A stretch of 14,338 nucleotides of DNA from contig DKEU01000198.1 of the NCBI GenBank assembly GCA_002452635.1, positions 2,243 through 16,580 on the forward strand. The letters are read 5' to 3'. Numbering within the stretch: the stretch's first letter is position 1; the number at the start of each line of letters is the position of its first letter. Origin of the DNA: Desulfovibrionaceae bacterium UBA6814. Lineage in GTDB: Bacteria; Desulfobacterota; Desulfovibrionia; Desulfovibrionales; Desulfovibrionaceae. Below, in pieces: positions 7,533-13,969 of the stretch. Under the pieces are notes generated by a model that did not search any database, was not told the origin of the DNA, and worked only from the letters and a program-made list of their open reading frames with translations. The translations under genes were made by a program, and so were the position numbers.

Positions 7533-8852
7533 ATGCCCCGGCATATCCACACCCGCCTGCGCTACGCCGCGCCCCTGGTGTTCGCGTTCCTGAGCCTGCT
7601 GGCCGCGGTGGTGGCCTACCGGATCACCGACTGGGCCGACGTCAGGGGCGTGGACCCCACCGGGCTCATGGTCCTGTGGTCCCTTGTGGTGTGCGGCCTG
7701 ACTTTCGGGGTGGGGCTGCTCATTTTTTTCAAGCTGCTCACCCCGGTGGAGCGGTTCGTGCGCGAGGCCGAGCGGCTCCCCGCGGTGCGCACCCGCATGG
7801 CCGAACAGCCGGAGCACCGGGACGAACTGGCCCGCCACGCGGAGATATTCGCCCAACTCACGGATTTCCTGGGCGAGGTGGAGGCGCGGGAGGCCTTCCC
7901 CGGGGTGGTGGCGCACAGCAAGATCATGCGGGGCATCCTGCACCAGGTGCTCAAGGTGGCCCAGACCGACGCCACGGTGCTCATCATGGGCGAGAGCGGA
8001 ACGGGCAAGGGAATCCTGGCCCGCAGCATCCACGCCCACAGCCCGCGGCAGGGGCGGCCCCTGGTGAGCATCAACTGCGCAGCCATCCCGGAGCCGCTCC
8101 TGGAGAGCGAACTCTTCGGCCACGAGAAGGGGGCCTTCACCGGGGCCGCGGCCCGCAAGTTGGGCAAGCTGGAGGCCGCGCACACCGGCACGGTGTTCCT
8201 GGACGAGATCGGCGACCTGCCGCTGCCCTTGCAGGGCAAGATTCTCCGGGTGCTGGAGGACAAGGTCCTGGAGCGGGTGGGGGGCACCGAGGAGGTGCGG
8301 GTGGACGTGCGCTTCATCGCCGCCACCAACAAGAACCTGGCCCGCATGGTGGAGGAGAAGCAGTTTCGGCAGGACCTGTACTATCGGCTGAACGTGCTGG
8401 CCATCTCCCTGCCGCCCCTGCGCGACCGGCGGGAGGACATCCCGCCCCTGGTGGCCGAGATCCTGGCCCGCAAGGGGAGCCCTTCCCAGGTGAACGGCGA
8501 GGCCATGGCCTTGCTGCAGGCCCATTTTTGGCCGGGCAATGTGCGGGAACTGGCCAACGTGCTGGAGCGGGCCCTGATCCTGTCCGGCGGGGAGACCGTG
8601 GAGCCCCGGCACCTGTCCCTGGACCCGAGCCAGGAGGCCGGGGAGGCGGGGCTCGACGACCTGCCCCCGGGCCGTAATCTTGACAGGTACCTGGAGGACG
8701 TGGAGCTGCGCGTCATTATGGCCGCCCTGGCCCGCAGCGGGGGGGTGCAGGCCCGGGCCGCCCAACTCCTGGGCATCAAGCCGAGGAGTCTCTGGCACAG
8801 GGTCAAGAAGTACAAGATTGACGCGGCCGCGGCGCGGAGCGACAAATTTTGA
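7533..8852 (+). CDS. Membrane-anchored sigma-54 enhancer-binding transcription activator
   Basis: An AAA+ activator of sigma-54 RNA polymerase. The core has Walker A GESGTGKG (153-160), the sigma-54 contact loop GAFTGA (200-205), Walker B FLDE (Asp224, Glu225) and the sensor stretch AATNKNL. A Fis-type helix-turn-helix occupies about 395-432 (ARAAQLLGIKPRSLWHRVKK). There is no receiver, PAS or GAF domain. Instead the N-terminus has two membrane segments (about 12-29 and 46-69) around a ~15-residue outside loop, then a short helical, HAMP-like linker to about 115. It therefore probably senses something at or in the membrane and binds DNA from there. It starts 12 bp after pilC, as the last gene of the assembly cluster and directly upstream of the pilin gene, its most likely target. 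A PilR-type response regulator is excluded by the missing receiver domain. Confidence 0.93.
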   Translation: MPRHIHTRLRYAAPLVFAFLSLLAAVVAYRITDWADVRGVDPTGLMVLWSLVVCGLTFGVGLLIFFKLLTPVERFVREAERLPAVRTRMAEQPEHRDELARHAEIFAQLTDFLGEVEAREAFPGVVAHSKIMRGILHQVLKVAQTDATVLIMGESGTGKGILARSIHAHSPRQGRPLVSINCAAIPEPLLESELFGHEKGAFTGAAARKLGKLEAAHTGTVFLDEIGDLPLPLQGKILRVLEDKVLERVGGTEEVRVDVRFIAATNKNLARMVEEKQFRQDLYYRLNVLAISLPPLRDRREDIPPLVAEILARKGSPSQVNGEAMALLQAHFWPGNVRELANVLERALILSGGETVEPRHLSLDPSQEAGEAGLDDLPPGRNLDRYLEDVELRVIMAALARSGGVQARAAQLLGIKPRSLWHRVKKYKIDAAAARSDKF

Positions 8853-8872
8853 TGTAGAAGCTTCAAATTTTG
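8843..8872 (+). repeat. Direct repeat CAAATTTTG, two copies 21 bp apart
   Basis: CAAATTTTG occurs at 8843-8851, spanning the activator's stop codon, and again at 8864-8872. The offset is 21 bp, about two helical turns. A related palindrome GAAATTTC lies at 8918-8925. They stand out in GC-rich surroundings and sit roughly 95-120 bp upstream of the candidate -24/-12 element, the usual distance for enhancer-binding protein sites. Their role as operator is inferred only. Confidence 0.4.
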
Positions 8873-8951
8873 GAGAACTTGCCTGGCCCGGGGCGGGGAG
8901 AGGGGGTAGTTCCCTGTGAAATTTCTTAATTTTTTCTGTGTCCGTTGACTA

Positions 8952-8967
8952 TGGCGTGGTTTTTGAT
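8952..8967 (+). promoter_or_regulatory. Possible sigma-54 (-24/-12) promoter of the pilin gene
   Basis: TGGCGTGGTTTTTGAT aligns to the -24/-12 consensus TGGCAYR-N4-TTGCW with correct spacing. The TGGC and TTG blocks are intact, but the -12 element reads TTGAT instead of TTGCT/TTGCA, so an important C is missing. Transcription would begin near 8978 and give a leader of about 75 bases. A sigma-70 alternative is TTGACT at 8945-8950 with TACGTT at 8967-8972 (16-bp spacing), which is weak at -10. The sigma-54 activator gene just upstream supports the first reading. Confidence 0.4.
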
Positions 8968-8981
8968 ACGTTGCAACCAGT

Positions 8982-8993
8982 CAGTCCGGACTG
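8982..8993. promoter_or_regulatory. 12-bp perfect palindrome in the pilin leader
   Basis: CAGTCCGGACTG (8982-8993) is a perfect palindrome. The overlapping arms CCAGTC (8977-8982) and GACTGG (8989-8994) can also pair as a 6-bp stem. A second palindrome, GTTGCAAC (8970-8977), abuts it. It could be a regulator-binding site or an mRNA leader hairpin; nothing in the sequence decides between these. Confidence 0.35.
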
Positions 8994-9053
8994 GGGAGCG
9001 CAACTCCGCCACCCGGCCTGACCGAGTCGACCACAGACGAGGAGGAAATCATC

Positions 9054-9437
9054 ATGGATAGGCAAAGACAGGGGCAACAGGGTTTTACCCTCATTGAAAT
9101 CATCGCGGTCATCGTGCTGCTCGGCGTGCTTGCCGCCGTGCTGGTGCCCAAGTTCACCAACCTCACCACGGACGCCAAGGTGGCGGCCCTGCAGCAGGCC
9201 ATCGCCGAAGGCCAGTCCCGGGTCAACGCCGCCGCGGCCAAGTACATCCTGGCCAACGGCAAGGTGCCCACCGAGGTCGGCGACCTCGACGCCAACATCC
9301 TGGACACGGACGCCGGCGACTACACCCTGGGGTTTGCGGACACCACGGTCAACGGCCTGGTCGGTGCTGAAATCACGGCAACTGACAAGGAAAGCAACGA
9401 GACGACCGGGTTTGCCCCGTTCCCCAAGGGCGACTAG
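9054..9437 (+). CDS. Type IV pilin (MshA/PilA-like prepilin)
   Basis: A 127-residue prepilin with a short 10-residue charged leader. The prepilin peptidase site is QQG^FTLIE, cutting after Gly10 so that mature Phe1 is methylated, with Glu5 (residue 15) conserved. The hydrophobic stretch to about Pro32 is the pilin assembly helix. The mature protein is only ~117 residues, is rich in acidic residues (cluster at 77-89) and contains no cysteine, so it lacks the C-terminal disulfide loop of classical type IVa pilins. Two N-x-T sequons are present (Asn36, Asn115). GGAGG (9041-9045) precedes the ATG by eight bases. It is flanked by a regulatory gap and a strong terminator, so it is probably its own high-level transcript, as expected for a major pilin. 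A GspG-like pseudopilin is possible but no other secretion genes are seen. Confidence 0.92.
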   Translation: MDRQRQGQQGFTLIEIIAVIVLLGVLAAVLVPKFTNLTTDAKVAALQQAIAEGQSRVNAAAAKYILANGKVPTEVGDLDANILDTDAGDYTLGFADTTVNGLVGAEITATDKESNETTGFAPFPKGD

Positions 9438-9463
9438 GACTCGCCTCGCATCTAGAACTCCGG

Positions 9464-9492
9464 AAAGGGAGGATGGGATCCTCCCTTTTTTC
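9464..9492 (+). terminator. Intrinsic terminator after the pilin gene
   Basis: GGGAGGAT (9467-9474) pairs with ATCCTCCC (9478-9485) around a GGG loop, extended by three A-T pairs (AAA 9464-9466 with TTT 9486-9488). A T-rich run, TTTTTTCTTT, follows from 9486. It lies 26 bases after the pilin stop and should separate pilin transcription from the glycosyltransferase genes. Confidence 0.93.
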
Positions 9493-9504
9493 TTTCCTGC
9501 TGCC

Positions 9505-9518
9505 CCCCTGCGGAGGGG
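9505..9518 (+). other. Hairpin upstream of the TMTC-like gene
   Basis: CCCCT (9505-9509) and AGGGG (9514-9518) form a perfect 5-bp stem with loop GCGG. The stem includes the purine-rich GGAGGGG (9512-9518), the strongest Shine-Dalgarno-like sequence in this gap. Another GGAG (9520-9523) is 17 bases from the ATG, unusually far, so translation of the downstream gene may be weak or structured. Confidence 0.35.
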
Positions 9519-9540
9519 CGGAGAGACCGCTGCTGACGGC

Positions 9541-11295
9541 ATGAGCACCCCAGGCCCCCACCGTGCATCCCGGCCCCTTGCTGTCGGACTGCCCCCGGCC
9601 GTGGCCCTGCGCCTGGGGGGCGTGGGCCTGGTCGCCCTGGTGGTGTTCGTCTATTGGCCGGCCATGTGGGGCGATTTCGTCCGGTTCGACGACTACACCT
9701 ACGTCTACCGCAATCCGGACGTGCTGCGGGGCCTGACCCGGGACGGATTCTCCTGGGCCTTCACCTCCCTGCGCGCCAGCAACTGGCATCCCCTCACCTG
9801 GCTCTCCCTCATGCTGGACGCCGAGATCTTCGGGGTGTCCGCGCCGGGCTACCACATCATGAACGTGGCCCTGCACGCGGCCAACGTCCTGCTCTTCCTG
9901 ACCCTGCTCCACACCGCCACCGGCCGGCTCCTGCCCGCCCTGGCCGCGGCCCTGCTCTTTGCCGTGCATCCCCTGCACGTGGAGTCCGTGGCCTGGATCT
10001 CCGAACGCAAGGACGTGCTGTCCACCTTCTTCTGGCTGGCCTGCATGCTGGCCTACACCCGGTACGCGGCCCGTCTTTCGGCGTGGCGCTATGCGGCCTG
10101 CCTGGGATTGTTCTGCCTGGGCCTCATGGCGAAACCAATGCTGGTGACCCTGCCCTGCGTGCTCCTGCTCTTCGATTATTGGCCCCTGCGCCGGTTCGGG
10201 ACCGGGCAGGCCGGCGAGCGGTTCCTGTGGGGCCTGCCCTTGCCCGGCCGGCGGCTCCTGCTGGAGAAGCTGCCATTCCTGGCCGCGGCCGCGGCCACGT
10301 GCTGGGCCACGGTGGTGGCCCAGGCCGACAGCATGTCGGGCCTGGGCTATCTGCCCCCGTGGGCGCGTCTGCTCAACGCCGGGACGGCCTATCTGGCCTA
10401 CCTGGGCAAGACCGTCCTCCCCCTGGGCCTGGCCCCGTTCTATCCCCATCCCTACACCGACGTGTCGGTCTGGGGCGGGGTCGCCGGGCTTCTGGCCGTG
10501 GTTGCGGCGAGCACCCTGGCCTGGCGGCAGGCCGGGCAGCGGCCCTATCTGTTCACGGGATGGTTCTGGTTCGTTGGGACCCTGGTGCCGGTCATCGGCC
10601 TGGTCCAGGTGGGGTCCCAGGCCTGGGCGGACCGCTATGCCTACGTGCCCCACCTGGGCCTGTTCCTGGCCCTGGTCTGGGGCGGTCGGGAGCTGGCCGG
10701 GCGCCTGCGCCTGCGGCCGTGGGGCGCGGCGGGAGCGGTCCTGGCCCTGGCCGCCTGGTTCGGCGCGCTCGCCCACGGCCAGGCCAGCCTGTGGGTGGAC
10801 ACCCAGACCCTGTTCACCCACACGGTCCAGGTCACGGAGCGCAACGGCCTGGCCGAGTTCCTGCTGGCCGCGGAGGCCAGGGGCCGGGAGGACTGGCCCG
10901 CCTACTACCGCCACTACCAGCGGGCCGTGGACTACAGCCCCTACGCGGTCTCCGCCAAGCACACCGAGAGCGGGCGCTTCTACCTGGTGTACAGCCAGTT
11001 CAAACGCGCCCAGGAGCAACTGCTCCAGGCCCTGGAAATCTACCCGGACAATCCCTATGCGTTGCGCTACCTGGCTACGCTCTACGCCTATACCGGCCGT
11101 TTTTCCCAGGCGTTGGCGGCCCTGGACCGGGCCGAGGCCGTCACCCCGAGGCTGCGCGGGCTGGAGAAGAGCCGGGCCAACGTGCTCAAGCTGCAGGAAG
11201 CGATGCGCCGCCGCGTCCAGGAGGGGGCCAACGCAACCGCGCCCGACAGCGGGGCGGAGCAGTCCGCGGCCGTGGCGGTCCCGGAGATGGATTGA
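9541..11295 (+). CDS. TMTC-like polytopic membrane protein with TPR tail, probable GT-C glycosyltransferase
   Basis: A 584-residue protein with about ten hydrophobic segments over residues 20-430 and a soluble C-terminal region. An acidic motif FDDYTYVYRNPDV (Asp50, Asp51) follows the first membrane segment, as the catalytic loop does in GT-C enzymes. HPLHVESVAWISERKDVLS (143-161) is the hallmark of bacterial TMTC-like proteins. Residues ~438-540 contain TPR-type helices (clearest in YALRYLATLYAYTGRFSQAL). GT-C enzymes use polyprenyl-phosphate sugars to glycosylate secreted proteins; the DPM1-like gene 31 bp downstream would supply the donor. The substrate is unknown, and the adjacent pilin is a candidate. 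The frame is open far upstream through the pilin gene. ATG 9541 is chosen because it begins the sensible N-terminus, although its ribosome site is poor; GTG 9601 is a less likely alternative. Confidence 0.82.
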   Translation: MSTPGPHRASRPLAVGLPPAVALRLGGVGLVALVVFVYWPAMWGDFVRFDDYTYVYRNPDVLRGLTRDGFSWAFTSLRASNWHPLTWLSLMLDAEIFGVSAPGYHIMNVALHAANVLLFLTLLHTATGRLLPALAAALLFAVHPLHVESVAWISERKDVLSTFFWLACMLAYTRYAARLSAWRYAACLGLFCLGLMAKPMLVTLPCVLLLFDYWPLRRFGTGQAGERFLWGLPLPGRRLLLEKLPFLAAAAATCWATVVAQADSMSGLGYLPPWARLLNAGTAYLAYLGKTVLPLGLAPFYPHPYTDVSVWGGVAGLLAVVAASTLAWRQAGQRPYLFTGWFWFVGTLVPVIGLVQVGSQAWADRYAYVPHLGLFLALVWGGRELAGRLRLRPWGAAGAVLALAAWFGALAHGQASLWVDTQTLFTHTVQVTERNGLAEFLLAAEARGREDWPAYYRHYQRAVDYSPYAVSAKHTESGRFYLVYSQFKRAQEQLLQALEIYPDNPYALRYLATLYAYTGRFSQALAALDRAEAVTPRLRGLEKSRANVLKLQEAMRRRVQEGANATAPDSGAEQSAAVAVPEMD

Positions 11296-11326
11296 CGCGG
11301 CTCCGGCTTCACGGCAGTGAGGAGCG

Positions 11327-12079
11327 ATGTTTCACGGCAAGAAAGTGGTGGTGGTCATGCCCGCGTACAATGCGGAGAAGACCTTGTTGGCCACCTACAC
11401 GGAGGTCATGGAGCAGGGGATCGTGGACCTGGTGGTGCTGGTGGACGACGCCAGCTCCGACCGCACCGCGGCCCTGGCCCGGTCCCTGCCCCACACCCTG
11501 GTGCACGCGCACGAGCGCAACACCGGCTACGGCGGCAACCAGAAGACCTGCTACCGCCTGGCCCTGGAGCAGGGCGCGGACATCGTGGTCATGGTCCACC
11601 CCGACTACCAGTACACGCCCAAGCTCCTGCCGGCCATGGTGGCGCTGGTGGCCAGCGGGCTCTACGACTGCGTGCTGGGGTCGCGCATCCTGGGCGGCCG
11701 GGCCCTGGCCGGGGGCATGCCCCTGTACAAGTATCTGGCCAACCGCGGGCTCACCCTGGTCCAGAACCTGCTCATGGGCGCCAAGCTCTCGGAATACCAC
11801 ACCGGCTACCGGGCCTTTTCCCGGGAGCTGCTCCTGCGCATCCCCTGGCGGCACAATTCGGACGACTTCGTGTTCGACGCCCAGATGCTGGCCCAGGCTT
11901 TGTGGCTGGGCACCATCATCGGCGAGATCAGTTGCCCGGCCAGCTACTTTCCCGACGCCTCGTCCATCAATTTCTCGCGCAGCGTGATCTACGGCCTGGG
12001 TTGCCTGCGCACCGCCCTGGCCTACCGCCTGGCCCGCTGGGGCCGGCTGTCCTCGCCCCTGTTTCCTCCGAACGTATAG
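11327..12079 (+). CDS. Family 2 glycosyltransferase, DPM1/polyprenyl-phosphate sugar synthase type
   Basis: A 250-residue GT-A fold enzyme. The first strand is VVVVMPAYNAEKTL, followed by the nucleotide-binding VDDASSDRT (Asp40, Asp41), the NTGYGGNQKTCYRLAL helix, and VHPDYQY (92-96 region; Asp93) where family members hold the metal-binding acidic motif. The later signature TGYRAFSRELL matches the same group. Such proteins move a sugar from a nucleotide donor, often to polyprenyl phosphate. No membrane segment is predicted, so it would act on the cytoplasmic face. The start at 11327 is required to include the first beta strand; GAGGAG (11319-11324) lies immediately upstream. It follows the TMTC-like gene by 31 bp and probably forms one transcript with it. 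The exact sugar cannot be read from the sequence. Confidence 0.9.
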   Translation: MFHGKKVVVVMPAYNAEKTLLATYTEVMEQGIVDLVVLVDDASSDRTAALARSLPHTLVHAHERNTGYGGNQKTCYRLALEQGADIVVMVHPDYQYTPKLLPAMVALVASGLYDCVLGSRILGGRALAGGMPLYKYLANRGLTLVQNLLMGAKLSEYHTGYRAFSRELLLRIPWRHNSDDFVFDAQMLAQALWLGTIIGEISCPASYFPDASSINFSRSVIYGLGCLRTALAYRLARWGRLSSPLFPPNV

Positions 12080-12391
12080 ATAGATGCTTGTTTGTCGGGT
12101 GGATACGGTATCTGCCTTCTGATTAGTTCTTTTTTTCACAATAGCATAGTCATATTATTCCAAAATGTTATAACAATCCCCCCATGTTTGGTAGAAGAAT
12201 ACCTCCCCTGGGTAGCCGCCAAATTTTAGGCATATTATCTGTTTAATATCGCTATGTTATAATTATCACTTCAGCCTGTATAACATAACGTGAAATATTG
12301 AACAAGCTTGGGCTCGCCTTGATTAAACACGTAAAAACTGTTTAGGAAGATGATTCCTGCCAATATCCCCTAGCACGGAGGTCTGAATCGT
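12080..12391 (+). promoter_or_regulatory. AT-rich 312-bp intergenic region upstream of the TRAP operon
   Basis: No open frame worth calling lies here. ATGTTATAA occurs at 12165-12173 and 12254-12262, and the inverted form TATAACAT at 12279-12286. The last two form an inverted repeat: TATGTTATA (12253-12261) with TATAACATA (12279-12287), near-matching out to 12250 and 12290. A perfect TATAAT (12258-12263) overlaps the left arm, but only TTATCT (12235-12240) sits at the -35 spacing. Nearer the gene, TAAACA/TGTTTA (12324-12329, 12339-12344) and AGGAA/TTCCT (12344-12348, 12354-12358) can form stem-loops. GGAGGT (12377-12382) is the ribosome site. The layout suggests a regulated promoter for the transporter. 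Confidence 0.5.
12098..12136 (+). terminator. Possible weak terminator after the glycosyltransferase
   Basis: GGTGGATAC (12098-12106) can pair with GTATCTGCC (12108-12116), nine pairs including two G-U wobbles. The T run (12130-12136, seven T) lies 13 bases further on, too far for a classical intrinsic terminator, so this is a low-confidence call. Confidence 0.3.
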
Positions 12392-13390
12392 ATGAAGTCG
12401 GCGAAGAAATTGCTCCTGTGCCTAGTCCTGGCGTCTTTTGTGTGCTCCCTTGCCAGTGTCGCGTTCGCTGGCCCCATCGTGATCAAGTACTCCCATGTGG
12501 TGGCCGAGAACACGCCCAAGGGGCAGATGGGCATCAAGCTCAAGGAGCTCGTGGACGAGCGCCTGAAGGGCAAGGTGGTGGTTGAGGTGTTCCCCAACTC
12601 CCAGCTCTTCGACGACGACAAGGTTCTGTCCGCCATGCTGCTGGGCGACGTGCAGCTGGCCGCCCCGGCCCTGTCCAAGTTCGAGAAGTTCACCAAGAAG
12701 CTGCAGATCTACGACCTGCCCTTCCTGTTCCGGGACATGGCGGCCATCGACCGCTTCCAGCAGGGCCCCTACGGCCAGAAGCTGCTCGAGTCCATGAAGG
12801 ACAAGGGCATCCTGGGCCTGGGCTACATGCACAACGGCATGAAGCAGATGTCCTCCAACGACCCGCTCAAGACCCCCGGCGACGCCAAGGGCAAGAAGTT
12901 CCGCATCATGCAGTCCGACGTGCTCCAGGCCCAGTTCGAGACCCTGGACGCCGTTCCCCTCAAGGCCCCGTTCTCCGAGGTCTTCACCCTGCTGCAGACC
13001 AAGGCCATCGACGGCCAGGAGAACTCCTGGTCCAACATCTACTCCAAGAAGTTCCACGAAGTGCAGCCCTACATCACCGAGACCAACCACGGCGTGCTGG
13101 ACTACATGCTGGTGACCTCGGTGGAGTTCTGGAACAGCCTGCCGGCTGACGTGAAGCCCGTGCTCAAGAAGTGCATCGACGAGGCCGTGGCCCACAACAA
13201 CAAGGTTTCCGACGCGAAGAGCACCGAGGACAAGAAGAAGATTCTCGATTCCGGCCGCACCACCATCATCGAGCTCACCGACGCCGAGAAGGACAAGTGG
13301 GCCGATGCCATGAAGCCCGTGTGGAAGAAGTTCGAAGGCGACATCGGCAAGGAAATGCTCGACGCGGCCCTGGCCTCCAACAAGAAGTAA
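12392..13390 (+). CDS. dctP: TRAP transporter solute-binding protein, DctP family
   Basis: Periplasmic binding protein that captures a small organic acid and delivers it to the DctQ-DctM permease, driven by an ion gradient. A Sec signal peptide ends at AFA (residues 24-26), leaving mature Gly27. The body follows the DctP pattern: IKYSHVVAENTPKGQM, PNSQLFDDDKVLSAML, a KKFRIMQSD segment with the carboxylate-binding Arg171, and EVFTLLQTKAIDGQENSWSNI with Asn211. At 332 residues it is the usual length. GGAGGT nine bases upstream supports the start. The intact Arg suggests a monocarboxylate or dicarboxylate ligand, but which one cannot be told. It is the first gene of the operon, 21 bp before dctQ, and is preceded by an AT-rich regulatory gap. 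Confidence 0.95.
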   Translation: MKSAKKLLLCLVLASFVCSLASVAFAGPIVIKYSHVVAENTPKGQMGIKLKELVDERLKGKVVVEVFPNSQLFDDDKVLSAMLLGDVQLAAPALSKFEKFTKKLQIYDLPFLFRDMAAIDRFQQGPYGQKLLESMKDKGILGLGYMHNGMKQMSSNDPLKTPGDAKGKKFRIMQSDVLQAQFETLDAVPLKAPFSEVFTLLQTKAIDGQENSWSNIYSKKFHEVQPYITETNHGVLDYMLVTSVEFWNSLPADVKPVLKKCIDEAVAHNNKVSDAKSTEDKKKILDSGRTTIIELTDAEKDKWADAMKPVWKKFEGDIGKEMLDAALASNKK

Positions 13391-13411
13391 GGCTCGGCAA
13401 GAAGGGCTTCG

Positions 13412-13969
13412 ATGATCAAGAACCTTTTGAACCGCGTGGAGGAGGCATTCATCTGCCTCCTCCTCGCGGCCATGACCCTGGAGGTCTTCGTGGAGGTCAT
13501 ACTCCGGTATGGCTTCAACACGGGGGTCTCCTTCGGCACGGAACTGACCCAGCACCTGTCGGCCTGGATGGTGCTCTTCGGGGCGTCCTACGGCGTGAAG
13601 GTCGGATCCCACATCGGCGTGGACGCCTTCGTGCGCACCCTGCCCCCGGCGGGAAGGCGCGCCGTGAGTTCGTTCGCTATCCTTCTGGCCCTGGTCTACT
13701 GCGGGCTCATCATGTTCGGCTCCTGGGGCTACCTGTCCAAGGTGTATAAGGTCCAACTGGAGCTGCAGGACATGCCCATCCAGCGCTGGATCGCCCATTC
13801 GCCGCTCGTCCTGGGCTACGCCATGCTGGCGTACCGGCTCGTTGCGCTGCTGGGCAAGATCCTCACGGGCAAGGCTGAAGGGTTCAAGCTCGCGGACGAG
13901 GCCAAGGAAAGCATGAAGATGTACGTGAAGAAAACCGGCGAGAAGGCCAGGGAGGGCGGCCAGGCATGA
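13412..13969 (+). CDS. dctQ: TRAP transporter small permease, DctQ family
   Basis: A 185-residue inner-membrane protein with four hydrophobic segments (about 11-31, 48-66, 85-107, 129-150). The family stretch LRYGFNTGVSFGTELTQHLS, then GVKVGSHIGVD, marks it as DctQ. It links the binding protein to the large permease. The C-terminal ~30 residues are a charged cytoplasmic tail (KLADEAKESMKMYVKKTGEK), somewhat longer than usual. Its stop overlaps the next start as ATGA, indicating translational coupling to dctM. Confidence 0.93.
   Translation: MIKNLLNRVEEAFICLLLAAMTLEVFVEVILRYGFNTGVSFGTELTQHLSAWMVLFGASYGVKVGSHIGVDAFVRTLPPAGRRAVSSFAILLALVYCGLIMFGSWGYLSKVYKVQLELQDMPIQRWIAHSPLVLGYAMLAYRLVALLGKILTGKAEGFKLADEAKESMKMYVKKTGEKAREGGQA

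Noticed and set aside
8895..8940. Intrinsic terminator after the activator gene (AGGG...CCCT then T-rich stretch).
   Set aside because: The stem is only three to four pairs and the T run is separated and broken, so it does not meet a reasonable standard.
12308..12323. Possible -24/-12 element TTGGGCTCGCCTTGAT upstream of dctP.
   Set aside because: The GG and the -12 dinucleotide are not at the required 10-base spacing and the -12 GC is absent, so there are too many mismatches.
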